A DNA stretch of 64,000 nucleotides, from the NCBI RefSeq assembly GCF_001444405.1, contig NZ_CP013187.1, positions 2,542,001 to 2,606,000 of the forward strand, given 5' to 3'. The notes below the pieces were generated by a model. That model saw nothing but the letters and a program-made list of their open reading frames with translations, did no database searches and was not told the origin of the DNA. The stretch is from Pseudoalteromonas phenolica (GTDB taxonomy: Bacteria; Pseudomonadota; Gammaproteobacteria; Enterobacterales; Alteromonadaceae). How positions within the stretch are numbered: the first letter of the stretch is position 1; every line of letters starts with the position of its first letter. The position numbers and the translations under genes are program-made. This document shows positions 54,106 through 60,945 of this stretch, piece after piece.

Positions 54106-54172
54106 ACTTAACGCCGCAAATAAACGGCAAAAATTAGTTGGCTAAAATTTGTGAGGCATCAAAATGCCAATA
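54106..54172 (-). repeat. Truncated attC (left half only)
   Basis: TTAACGCCGCAAATAAACGG, TTAGTTGGCTAAAATTTGTG and AGGCATCAAAATGCCAAT match the left half of typical sites, but the right arm (GTCCGCC.. and R'') is missing. The cassette gene at 54159 ends inside it. The site should be unable to fold into the two-armed recombination substrate. Confidence 0.75.
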
Positions 54173-54692
54173 CCTTTGAAAAGCTATATAACAATTTTCT
54201 ATTAAGGCACTCATGATTACTTGATACAAATTGAGCTGTCCACCCCTTTGCACCACTTGAGCCAATTTTAGATTCAATTAGCTGGTTATATAACTGTTCT
54301 AAGTTTAATTTTTGGAACGAAGATAGTGCTTCCTCCAAGTCAGCCTGACTCCCTGATGCGGGTATATTTACGTTGGCGTTGTAAACTGCATCTATACTCT
54401 TAGGTTTGTAAGCATCAAACTTTGCAACAAGCTCAGGGCTGCTTTCCATAAACGCATCCAACTCTTCTTTTTCATTTGAATCCAAATGATAAACAAATGC
54501 CGTATCACAGCTTTCGGTTGAAAAAGAGCGCTTATAAGAGTCGTTTACAAAGCGTGAAGAGAAAATGACAGTTCTAGGTTTGTTAGTTTGACTTTGAATA
54601 TCAAAATCATTGAGTTCCAGAATTCGGTGAACTCTCCATATTCCTGACCCATAGCTTCTGACCCAATCTCCGATCTTAATGTTATCGTCCAT
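54159..54692 (-). CDS. Unrecognised protein, 177 residues (cassette)
   Basis: The protein begins DDNIKIGDWVRSYGSGIWRV, resembling a small beta-barrel 'SH3-like' opening, followed by a helical acidic part. No membrane segment. Its 3' end overlaps the truncated attC remnant, so the C-terminus may have been created or extended by that deletion. Function unknown. Confidence 0.6.
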   Translation of the reverse strand: MDDNIKIGDWVRSYGSGIWRVHRILELNDFDIQSQTNKPRTVIFSSRFVNDSYKRSFSTESCDTAFVYHLDSNEKEELDAFMESSPELVAKFDAYKPKSIDAVYNANVNIPASGSQADLEEALSSFQKLNLEQLYNQLIESKIGSSGAKGWTAQFVSSNHECLNRKLLYSFSKVLAF

Positions 54693-54704
54693 ACTTTCCT
54701 TGAT

Positions 54705-54806
54705 GCCTAACGCCTTAATAAACGGCGAAAAATAGTAGGCTAAAATAAGCGACGAAGGAGCGCAAGCCTACTGTTTTGCGTCCACGGGTTAATTAATTTG
54801 TTATAT
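54705..54806 (-). repeat. attC site
   Basis: R' GCCTAAC, R'' GTTATAT; outer arms CGCCTTAATAAACGG / GTCCACGGGTTAATTAATTT, core AGTAGGCTAAAATAAGCG / AGCGCAAGCCTACTG. Confidence 0.88.
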
Positions 54807-55259
54807 TGCAAATGCACCAATCATAATTAAAGCGACAATTACAAAAGCAAAAAGAAAGTATTTACCTAACCCTTGAACCGATTTCATCTCTTGTTGGTAA
54901 GCTACCTTCACCTTGTTTACTTCACTTTTGTTCTTACCAAAACAATACGGGCACTCTTCAAAGTCTTCTGACACAGATAAACTACATTTAATACATTTTC
55001 TGGGAGCTCTAGCACGAAGGCTCGGCTCTCCGAGCAGAAAGCTAACTTCGTTTGTTTCAGTAACTCCCGAATACCCAACATCTTTACTTAACCTTTGCCT
55101 AGATGTATTTAATTGAGCTGCTTTATATTCATTATCAAGCTTTATTTTTTCGGCATTACTCAGTAATAGCTCTCGTGGTAGCTCAAAATTACAAAACTCA
55201 CAATGCGATAATCTTCGATTGAAAATAGTCTTATCGCAATTTGGACATTTATACTTCAT
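54801..55259 (-). CDS. Zinc-ribbon membrane-anchored protein (cassette)
   Basis: The Met at 55259 (MKYKCPNCDKTIFNRRLSH) is preferred over one at 55283. The 152-residue product has two zinc ribbons: CPNC..CEFC at the start and CIKC..CPYC near residue 90-110, then a C-terminal membrane anchor (FLFAFVIVALIMIGAFAI). The ribbons would face the cytoplasm. No family name can be given. It is a cassette with an attC on each side. Confidence 0.7.
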   Translation of the reverse strand: MKYKCPNCDKTIFNRRLSHCEFCNFELPRELLLSNAEKIKLDNEYKAAQLNTSRQRLSKDVGYSGVTETNEVSFLLGEPSLRARAPRKCIKCSLSVSEDFEECPYCFGKNKSEVNKVKVAYQQEMKSVQGLGKYFLFAFVIVALIMIGAFAI

Positions 55260-55270
55260 ATTTGATTGCA

Positions 55271-55370
55271 ATATAAAGCCCACTTAAGCGGACAAAAATA
55301 GTTGGTTAAAATGTGAAGCGAAGCGGAACCTAAACAACTGTTTTTGTTCCGTTTGAAGTGTTTGTTATAT
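55271..55370 (-). repeat. attC site with mutated R' core
   Basis: The left core reads ATATAAAGCCC where other sites read ATATAACGCC, so the AAC needed at the recombination point is lost. The rest (AGTTGGTTAAAATGTGAAGCG, ACAACTGTTTTTGTTCCG, R'' GTTATAT) is typical. Probably inactive for cleavage. Confidence 0.8.
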
Positions 55371-55382
55371 TGATATAACCAC

Positions 55383-55736
55383 TTACCAATTTTTATGATA
55401 TAGATACTTTAGATCTTCAATGGAACCTTGGATAGTGCAAAGACCTGTTCCTCCGATAACAACAATTTGTTTACTCATTTCAGCAGCCAAGGCTAAGGAG
55501 AGTGTATTTTTACCAGTATCCGTGCTCGCATCAAAAACAAAGCTCCATGAATCTGAATTACATTCAGCTTTAGTGTGGGATGACTCTACCATTATAACTG
55601 CGCATGAAGTTGCCCCTGAGCATAAAGCATCATAATGTGGGCCAACTCCTATTCCAGTAATCACTCCTTGGTAAGTACTAGCAATTGAAGGGTTGCTAAT
55701 TGCCATACCTAACAACATTAACAATTTATATTTCAT
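55383..55736 (-). CDS. Small exported Cys-containing protein (cassette)
   Basis: The 117-residue protein has a signal peptide (cleavage near SIASTY) and mature Cys at ALCSGATSC, AECNSD and GTGLC. The order of features matches the cassette protein at 53101-53460, with a similar helix (SLALAAEMSKQIVV against EISMILAAFASQSD). A shared family is plausible. Function unknown. It lies next to the split attC that holds the IS. Confidence 0.65.
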   Translation of the reverse strand: MKYKLLMLLGMAISNPSIASTYQGVITGIGVGPHYDALCSGATSCAVIMVESSHTKAECNSDSWSFVFDASTDTGKNTLSLALAAEMSKQIVVIGGTGLCTIQGSIEDLKYLYHKNW

Positions 55737-55779
55737 AAAATTATCCTTAAGTATAAATGAGCAGAAAGCTAATTTATCA

Positions 55780-55872
55780 ATATAACGCCGTTGTAACCGG
55801 CAAAAAATTGTTGGCTAAAATGTGAAGCGAAGCGTAACATCCAACAGTTTTTTGTCCGCGTTGACGACTTTG
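55780..55872 (-). repeat. attC site split by IS (left part; rest at 57466-57473)
   Basis: The site reads from ATATAACGCCGTTGTAACCGG to GCGTTGACGACTTTG and stops there. The missing word TTATG is found at 57468 after the IS. Joined, it is nearly identical to the attC at 63812-63910. It therefore marks an insertion at the R'' core. Confidence 0.9.
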
Positions 55873-55949
55873 ATACTTATTGAACCTTCTCCCCGAAGTT
55901 TAGCGAACAGCTAAACTTCAAGGCGACCAAACCAAAAGGAGAAAGCTCA

Positions 55950-56993
55950 ATGAAATTCTATACTACTTTTCACAAATATTATTGTGGAATTGACCTTCAT
56001 GCACGCATTTTATACGTTTGCATTCTTGATGAACGTGGTAATAAGGTCGTTCATCAAAAAATAAAAGCGGATAAAACTGAATTACTTAAACTCATTTCTC
56101 CTTATCGTGAAGATATCGTAATTGGTGTTGAGTGCATGCATTGCTGGTATTGGGTCAGTGATTTATGTGCCGAACAGGATATTGATTTTGTGCTTGGTCA
56201 TACCCTTTATATGAAAGCCATTCATGGTGGCAAAGCTAAAAACGATAAAATTGATTCTTATAAAATCGCTAGCCTATTACGTGGTGGCAACTTTCCGCTG
56301 GCTTACAATTACCCTACTAACATGCGTTCGACTCGCGATTTACTGCGTAGAAGAACACGACTAGTTCAGCATGGCGCACAACTAAAAGCGCATATCGTTA
56401 ACACCAATAGTCAGTACAACTACCCACCGCTTGAATTGCACATGAAAAACAAATGTGTTCGACAAGAATTCCAAACGCGTTTCGACGACCAAGCCGTTCA
56501 ACGTAATGTTAACTTTGATTTAGCCATACTCGATGCCTACGCAGAGGAACTTAAAAAACTTGAGTATTATTTAGAGAGTAAAGCTAAAAAGCATCAACCA
56601 AACTATTACGCACAACTGCGAACCATTCCAGGTATTGGTCTTATTCTAGCCATGACTATTTTGTATGAAATTGGTGATATTAACCGCTTTGAGTCTGTAC
56701 AAAAATTCGCTTCTTATTGTCGGCTCGTTAAGTGTAAAGCGGAATCTGCTGGCAAAACCTATGGCACCAGTGGCAATAAAATTGGTAATGGCCACTTAAA
56801 GTGGGCATTCAGTGAAGCTGCAGTGCTTTATTTACGAGGAAACGACAAGGCTCGGCGCGACTTAAACAAGTTACAAAAACGCATGAGCAAAGCCAAAGCA
56901 CTCTCAGTGCTCGCCCATAAGCTCGGGCGCTGTGTTTATTTTATGCTTAAGAACAAAACGGTATTTGATGATGAACGTTTTTTAAAAAGTTAA
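55950..56993 (+). CDS. IS110-family transposase (DEDD type)
   Basis: The 347-residue protein has the IS110 layout: N-terminal RuvC-like DEDD domain beginning YCGIDLHARILYVCILDERG with the first Asp, IVIGVECMHCWYWVSDLC with the Glu, HGGKAKNDKIDSYKIASLL with the last acidic residues, and a C-terminal Tnp_2-type domain with LRTIPGIGLILAMTILYEIGD and SYCRLVKCKAESAGKTYG, holding the likely Ser in ESAG. Members insert at specific targets using a guide RNA of the element. The right-end location of non-coding DNA fits the IS1111 group. Complete, no frameshift. Confidence 0.93.
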   Translation: MKFYTTFHKYYCGIDLHARILYVCILDERGNKVVHQKIKADKTELLKLISPYREDIVIGVECMHCWYWVSDLCAEQDIDFVLGHTLYMKAIHGGKAKNDKIDSYKIASLLRGGNFPLAYNYPTNMRSTRDLLRRRTRLVQHGAQLKAHIVNTNSQYNYPPLELHMKNKCVRQEFQTRFDDQAVQRNVNFDLAILDAYAEELKKLEYYLESKAKKHQPNYYAQLRTIPGIGLILAMTILYEIGDINRFESVQKFASYCRLVKCKAESAGKTYGTSGNKIGNGHLKWAFSEAAVLYLRGNDKARRDLNKLQKRMSKAKALSVLAHKLGRCVYFMLKNKTVFDDERFLKS

Positions 56994-57440
56994 GTCGCAC
57001 AATGGGGTGAGCTCTACACCTAACTAGATAAGCATGAACAACCATGCATTATTTGTGTTTTGTCAGCAAAAGCTGAATATGGCAGGTAAGTGTTGTCGAA
57101 GTAATAAGCTATTTGGCCTTGATTAGACACCCCATTGGTGCGCATTAATTTAAGCAATGAATTAAATCGTTTACACCTTAACTGAGCCTTTAACTAACTG
57201 GACGAATGAGCCATCCCCTTGAGTAGCGCCAGATTAAGGTTAACCGATGAATATCTAGTGGCCCTAAACGATAAGTTGTATCGACCGATTTAGGCAGCGA
57301 TGAGATCGCAATAAGAGACCCTCAATATGTGTTTGCCGTAAACGATTTTAACGGCTCACCGACATAGCGAAGTTGAACAGATTTAAAAGTTGCAGATACA
57401 AATTAGCTGCTTAAAAGCAGCTAAAAAGAATCGTTATGCT
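56994..57440 (+). ncRNA. Candidate guide (bridge/seek) RNA region of the IS
   Basis: No gene is seen in the 470 bp between the transposase stop and the right inverted repeat. In IS1111-group elements this place encodes a short structured RNA with target- and donor-binding loops. Several inverted words are present (for example AAATTAGCTGCTTAAAAGCAGCTAA near 57399, in part). No exact copy of the target word GACTTTGTTATG was found by eye, so guide positions are not assigned. Confidence 0.45.
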
Positions 57441-57465
57441 TACTTGACCGGAGAAGGTTCATATG

Positions 57466-57473
57466 TGTTATGT
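57466..57473 (-). repeat. Right fragment of the attC split by the IS
   Basis: TGTTATGT is the R'' end of the attC begun at 55780. The stop codon of the NlpC/P60-like gene (TAA, 57468-57470) is part of this fragment. Confidence 0.8.
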
Positions 57474-58214
57474 TTTTTCTAGCACGTAGCTGCAACCGCC
57501 TAAAAATGGGTCACTATCATCAACATTTAAAAGCCCATTTGATGACATGTAGCCAATTAATTGAAAGGTATTTTCTTCGGCAAGCCATGTGGGTGAACAC
57601 ACATGAGATATTGAATATGGATCGCTTTTCATAATGTAACCACAGGATTTAAAACATTGAACGACAAATTCTGAGCAAAATAACCTAGATTTGGTAAGTC
57701 GCTTTTTATATGTTGTTGGTTCTTTATATTTTTTACCAAGTGCAATTCTATATTGAGATTTAACATAAGAATATTCATAGAAAGGCAATAATATTGCGCC
57801 GATCCAATTGTATTTTACTGAGTTTTTGATACATAAATTGGCGTATCTAATAATTGCACGCTGCCTTGGAGGGGAAATTCCAGGACACCTACCAATAGCT
57901 AAATAACTATAGTTTTCATAAAAAGATTCGAATTTTATTTTTCGTGCGCCTGATGTTGCTATATCTGCGACTATTCCGTTACCTATGTACACACCACAAT
58001 GAACATAAGCACCGTCAGTCATGTTTTGTATTAAAGTTGTAGCCTTATCACTTTCGGCACTGCCACAAAACAGGACATCACCAATGACAAGATCACTTTG
58101 ATCTATAGGTTTAGGTTTAGGCCCCATCCAAATTTTGTCGCCTCGAATATCGACTCGCCTTTTTAGTGAGTCTTTTTTGCGCTTAATATATGGGTAAATG
58201 ATTGAATTTAGCAT
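57468..58214 (-). CDS. Permuted NlpC/P60-like (YiiX/YebB-type) cysteine peptidase (cassette)
   Basis: The 248-residue protein resembles the circularly permuted papain-like YiiX group. The His is in GAYVHCGVYIGNGIV, and the Cys is in SRLFCSEFVVQCFKSCG. GDVLFCGS lies before. Related enzymes cleave amide or ester bonds in lipids or peptidoglycan-like substrates, some as toxins or effectors. No signal peptide. The gene is complete although the IS sits directly after its stop. Substrate unknown. Confidence 0.75.
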   Translation of the reverse strand: MLNSIIYPYIKRKKDSLKRRVDIRGDKIWMGPKPKPIDQSDLVIGDVLFCGSAESDKATTLIQNMTDGAYVHCGVYIGNGIVADIATSGARKIKFESFYENYSYLAIGRCPGISPPRQRAIIRYANLCIKNSVKYNWIGAILLPFYEYSYVKSQYRIALGKKYKEPTTYKKRLTKSRLFCSEFVVQCFKSCGYIMKSDPYSISHVCSPTWLAEENTFQLIGYMSSNGLLNVDDSDPFLGGCSYVLEKT

Positions 58215-58229
58215 GAGACTCTTTTAAAA

Positions 58230-58330
58230 ACATAACGCTGTGCTAAACGGCACAAAATGCTTGGCTAAAATTTGCGAGGTACGAGCAAAGCCAAGCTTTT
58301 TGTGTCCGACCTTTAAGCACTTTGTTAGGT
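58230..58330 (-). repeat. attC site
   Basis: R' ACATAAC, R'' GTTAGGT; arms CGCTGTGCTAAACGG / GTCCGACCTTTAAGCAC, core TGCTTGGCTAAAATTTGCG / AAGCCAAGC. Confidence 0.88.
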
Positions 58331-58723
58331 ACTTCTTTTACTGCTGGACTTATTAAAAATCCACCATGTAATTAAAAAGAAAAATACGCAATGTATAATC
58401 ACCCAAATACCAAACATTGTTGGTTGACTATCTGCAAAATATTCGTACCCTGAACGACCACTAATACTGCCGCTCACAAAAGCATTGATAACACACCAAC
58501 CAAAATAGAGCGCAGTAATGCCCGCAAGGATTCTTAGAATTACGCTACCCTCGCTATCATTTTCTTCGTTTGTTCCGGTTTCAACAGGAATATCAATCTT
58601 TGATTCTCTAGACTTAATTTCTTTTGCTAAAGATTGAAACCTCTCAGGATATAAGTCGGCATCAATGTTCTCTTTCACATCATATAGCTCGTCTAAAGAG
58701 TAACTTTTGTAATCTGGTTCCAT
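58325..58723 (-). CDS. Membrane protein with shared 'PDYxSYS' N-terminal module (cassette)
   Basis: The 132-residue protein begins EPDYKSYSLDELYDVKENID..LYPERF, nearly the same module as in the cassette at 50367-50684. After about 65 residues come two membrane segments (RILAGITALYFGWCVINAF and FGIWVIIHCVFFFLITWWIF). The same short cytoplasmic module is thus joined to a membrane part here and to a soluble tail in the other cassette. Function unknown. Confidence 0.7.
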   Translation of the reverse strand: MEPDYKSYSLDELYDVKENIDADLYPERFQSLAKEIKSRESKIDIPVETGTNEENDSEGSVILRILAGITALYFGWCVINAFVSGSISGRSGYEYFADSQPTMFGIWVIIHCVFFFLITWWIFNKSSSKRST

Positions 58724-58739
58724 GATTGCTCGATAAAAT

Positions 58740-58841
58740 ACCTAACGTTTGCCTAACCGGCGAAAAATAGCAGGCTAAAGTTAGCGACGAAGGAGCGCAA
58801 GCCTGCTGTTTTGCGTCCTTTGGTTTAGGCACTTGTTAGGT
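58740..58841 (-). repeat. attC site
   Basis: R' ACCTAAC, R'' GTTAGGT; arms GTTTGCCTAACCGGC / GTCCTTTGGTTTAGGCAC, core AGCAGGCTAAAGTTAGCG / GCGCAAGCCTGCTG. Confidence 0.88.
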
Positions 58842-58842
58842 A

Positions 58843-59118
58843 TTACCCATTAGCGCTAGACAGTTCTTTTGCCTCATCCCAACAGTTGCAACAAACAACT
58901 TTAAAATTAGCTCTCCGCATCCAACTTCTTTTGTCGTTGTCCCCGAGTTTAACAAGCTCATGTTCACAATCTGAACACCAAGCCCAAGGGCGAGCACAGT
59001 CATTGTAGTCTTTAGTGTAAAAGCCAACAGTCTTATTTTCATCTAGTGCAAGTAAAATATGAATGCAGGCTACACCAACCTCTTGCTTTCCATGTTTAGG
59101 ACATCTTACAGTTTTCAA
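58843..59118 (-). CDS. Small zinc-binding protein (cassette)
   Basis: The 91-residue protein is rich in Cys/His: RCPKHGKQEVGVACIH, WAWCSDCEHELVKL and VVCCNCWDEAKE, enough for one or two zinc sites. No signal or membrane segment. Similar short Cys-rich proteins occur in bacteria without known role. It is read in the same direction as its neighbours. A shorter frame in another phase (58836-59042) is rejected. Confidence 0.7.
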   Translation of the reverse strand: MKTVRCPKHGKQEVGVACIHILLALDENKTVGFYTKDYNDCARPWAWCSDCEHELVKLGDNDKRSWMRRANFKVVCCNCWDEAKELSSANG

Positions 59119-59125
59119 AGGTTAT

Positions 59126-59230
59126 ACCTAACGCCGCAAATAAACGGCAAAAAATAGTTGGCTAAACTTTGTGAGGCACGAACAAAGCCAACTGTTTTTT
59201 GTCCGCCCTTTTTAATTTGCTTTGTTATAT
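59126..59230 (-). repeat. attC site
   Basis: R' ACCTAAC, R'' GTTATAT; arms CGCCGCAAATAAACGGC / GTCCGCCC.., core AGTTGGCTAAACTTTGTG / AAAGCCAACTG. Closely similar in its left part to the truncated attC at 54106. Confidence 0.88.
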
Positions 59231-59482
59231 GCCAGTTTTCTCTATTTTGTGACCGTAAATAACAAGATGGTTAATAATTTCTCGAGACTCAGGGTTTCCA
59301 ATTAACTCATTGGTTAACTCATGACCACCCCAATCTTCTGTCATTAGATGATCATGTGCATTTCCAGACTTTTCAGCTTCCGCTGCAATAGCCTCTAATC
59401 GAGACGCTAACCAGCGAAGCTTTTCTGGTGAGGCATGAATGAGAACTTGTTCAGCTTTTTCGTCTTTTTCTAAAGTTAACAT
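59225..59482 (-). CDS. Imm32-like protein (cassette)
   Basis: The start at 59482 (MLTLEKDEKAEQVLIHASPE) is used because a longer frame to 59617 runs through the neighbouring attC. The 85-residue product ends with a pattern (DHLMTEDWGGHELTNELIGN..HLVIYGH) resembling the Imm32 immunity family. If correct it would block a toxin not encoded nearby, as is common for orphan immunity genes in cassette arrays. Soluble, no signal peptide. Confidence 0.55.
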   Translation of the reverse strand: MLTLEKDEKAEQVLIHASPEKLRWLASRLEAIAAEAEKSGNAHDHLMTEDWGGHELTNELIGNPESREIINHLVIYGHKIEKTGI

Positions 59483-59497
59483 CCGAATCCTTTTGGC

Positions 59498-59595
59498 ATA
59501 TAACGCCGCAATAAGCGGTGAATAACCGTGTGCCATGTTTGAGCGGAGCGAGTCCGGCACGCGGTTATGAATCCGTCTTAATTGCTTTGTTATAT
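59498..59595 (-). repeat. attC site of a different subtype
   Basis: R' ATATAAC, R'' GTTATAT and outer arms CGCCGCAATAAGCGG / ATCCGTCTTAATTGC are typical. The core differs: AATAACCGTGTGCCATGT, GAGCGGAGCGAG, CCGGCACGCGGTTAT. The inner stem ACCGTGTGCC/GGCACGCGGT is longer than in the others, so the cassette at 59618 probably came from another attC family. Confidence 0.85.
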
Positions 59596-59617
59596 TGAAA
59601 CAAGTAGTTATAGCCAC

Positions 59618-60244
59618 TTATATGACCTTGGCCTTTCTTTGACTAAACTTCGTAAGTATTTGTTCATCGCTCTCTTCTTGGTGCGGGTCAGATGAATAGA
59701 AAAAGCTTACTGTTTGTTCATCTTTGAGTAACGAATAAAGAGTGGGTCTTAGCAATCTTGTTTTATTATCATTGAATTGCGTTCTTTTACCATCCCCACC
59801 ATTTCTTCTAGCATCAAAGCAGTACAATCTATTTGGATCTTCACTATCGCTTTCGGACAACGAACGTACCATTGAGTCTTTTAAGAGGTCTGGTTTATTT
59901 AAAGTAACTTGTTCTGGTATGAATTGAGCAAAGTATTCATTGAACTGCTTCAAGATATCACCGATGTTACTGCCATACTCAATACCAAAAAACTCTCTTA
60001 GCTCTTTCGGAGTAGTGTCAAAGCCAGCAGAATTAACAGGGAAAGTTTTATTTATACTGGCATCATCTTGTCTTATAAACTCTGCTTTCATCAGAGCAAA
60101 CTTGGGTTTTCGTTCATGCCTTTGATACAGTTTCGCTAAAACTACATAGCTATAGCTCTTATACTTAAATGGAAAGGCTTCGATAACCCACCCCAAACTC
60201 TCCATATCTTCTTTGAGGAGCTTAAAACTAGCAAAAACACTCAT
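59618..60244 (-). CDS. DUF6037-like protein (cassette)
   Basis: The 208-residue protein begins MSVFASFKLLKEDMESLGWV and IEAFPFKYKSYSYVVLAKLY, resembling the DUF6037 family of unknown role. It is soluble, with a charged helical C-terminus. The gene has an unusually long upstream stretch (60245-60349) before the next attC, with a promoter-like pair at 60281-60309. It may be transcribed on its own, unlike most cassettes. DUF6037 proteins have been seen near defence genes in some genomes; this needs a search to confirm. Confidence 0.6.
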   Translation of the reverse strand: MSVFASFKLLKEDMESLGWVIEAFPFKYKSYSYVVLAKLYQRHERKPKFALMKAEFIRQDDASINKTFPVNSAGFDTTPKELREFFGIEYGSNIGDILKQFNEYFAQFIPEQVTLNKPDLLKDSMVRSLSESDSEDPNRLYCFDARRNGGDGKRTQFNDNKTRLLRPTLYSLLKDEQTVSFFYSSDPHQEESDEQILTKFSQRKAKVI

Positions 60245-60280
60245 CCTGATACCTAATCCAAATTCAATTTAACTATAAGT

Positions 60281-60309
60281 AATTTAAAGATTTATCCATA
60301 ATTGTGCAA
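60281..60309 (-). promoter_or_regulatory. Candidate cassette promoter
   Basis: On the minus strand TTGCAC (60309-60304) and TAAATT (60286-60281) are spaced 17 bp apart, a fair match to a sigma-70 promoter, 37 bp before the ATG at 60244. It lies in the only long leader among the coding cassettes. Confidence 0.45.
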
Positions 60310-60349
60310 GGAGGGAGATTCCTTCAAACGGGTTGGTTAGTCAAATTCA

Positions 60350-60451
60350 ATATAACGCCCGCATAATAGGCGGATTAAGCTTGGCTAAAATCAGCGAGGA
60401 ACGAGCGTCAGCCAAGCTTTAGACGTCCATTCATTAATGCGTTTGTTATGT
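60350..60451 (-). repeat. attC site
   Basis: R' ATATAAC, R'' GTTATGT; arms CGCCCGCATAATAGGCGG / GACGTCCATTCATTAATGCG, core AGCTTGGCTAAAATCAGCG / GTCAGCCAAGCT. Confidence 0.88.
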
Positions 60452-60853
60452 GGCAGACGCACTTTTTATACTACACTTTATCCCGATTAAAGTACCAACA
60501 ATAGCCGAGGCTACCGACAAAGGAAGCTCTACGAACCATGTTGGTGGGATATACAGTTCTTGCATCAGCAACGAAAGGATTAACATGCCCATTGAGAAGC
60601 CAAACAAAAACACACTGGCAGTGTATCTCCAGGCTTTAGCTGAGTCTCGTTTCGCCATTAGTGCATACATGGCTACTGCTAACAAAGATGGCGGCATTAA
60701 TTGATATGTAAAATATTCCCCAAATGATAGTGCCGCTAAATTGTCGACTCCTATTACCACACTCGTAAATGTACTTAGTGCTGTAAGCAGTACGAACATG
60801 ATGAAAGTGTATTTGACTATCCTTGAGGTTCTCAATTTATCTCCATGCCACAT
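60446..60853 (-). CDS. Small membrane protein, unknown (cassette)
   Basis: The 135-residue protein has four membrane segments (about 15-35, 48-65, 77-97, 105-125), a hydrophilic N-terminus and a short Lys/Ser tail. No family recognised. The stop lies in the attC R''. The tight fit of the gene between attC sites supports it as a real cassette gene. Confidence 0.65.
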   Translation of the reverse strand: MWHGDKLRTSRIVKYTFIMFVLLTALSTFTSVVIGVDNLAALSFGEYFTYQLMPPSLLAVAMYALMAKRDSAKAWRYTASVFLFGFSMGMLILSLLMQELYIPPTWFVELPLSVASAIVGTLIGIKCSIKSASAT

Positions 60854-60945
60854 AACGCTCGATTAACGGGTTAAAAATAGTGGGCTAAAATTGAGCGAAG
60901 CGAAGAGCCCGCTGTTTTTAAACCCTGTTGAATTGCTTGTTAGCA
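60850..60945 (-). repeat. attC site (GTGGGC subtype)
   Basis: R' ACATAAC, R'' GTTAGCA; arms CGCTCGATTAACGGG / CCCTGTTGAATTGC, core AGTGGGCTAAAATTGAGCGAAG / GAGCCCGCTG. It resembles the site at 63466. Confidence 0.88.

Larger units (their letters stand above)
55871..57467 (+). mobile_element. IS110-family (IS1111-group) insertion sequence targeting attC
   Basis: The element of about 1.59 kb lies in the R'' core of an attC. GAACCTTCTCC at 55882 and GGAGAAGGTTC at 57450 are subterminal inverted repeats about 7-9 bp from the ends, as in the IS1111 group. There is no clear target duplication (only TG at both edges). Left end: hairpin GAAGTTTAGC/GCTAAACTTC at 55895-55919. The transposase is on the plus strand, opposite to the cassettes. 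The 470-bp part after the gene is non-coding. Confidence 0.88.

Noticed and set aside
58836..59042. 68-codon minus-strand frame
   Set aside because: It overlaps the Cys/His-rich cassette gene (58843-59118) in another frame, and its composition is not protein-like.
59483..59617. N-terminal extension of the Imm32-like gene
   Set aside because: The extension is encoded by the attC at 59498-59595, so the Met at 59482 is the more likely start.
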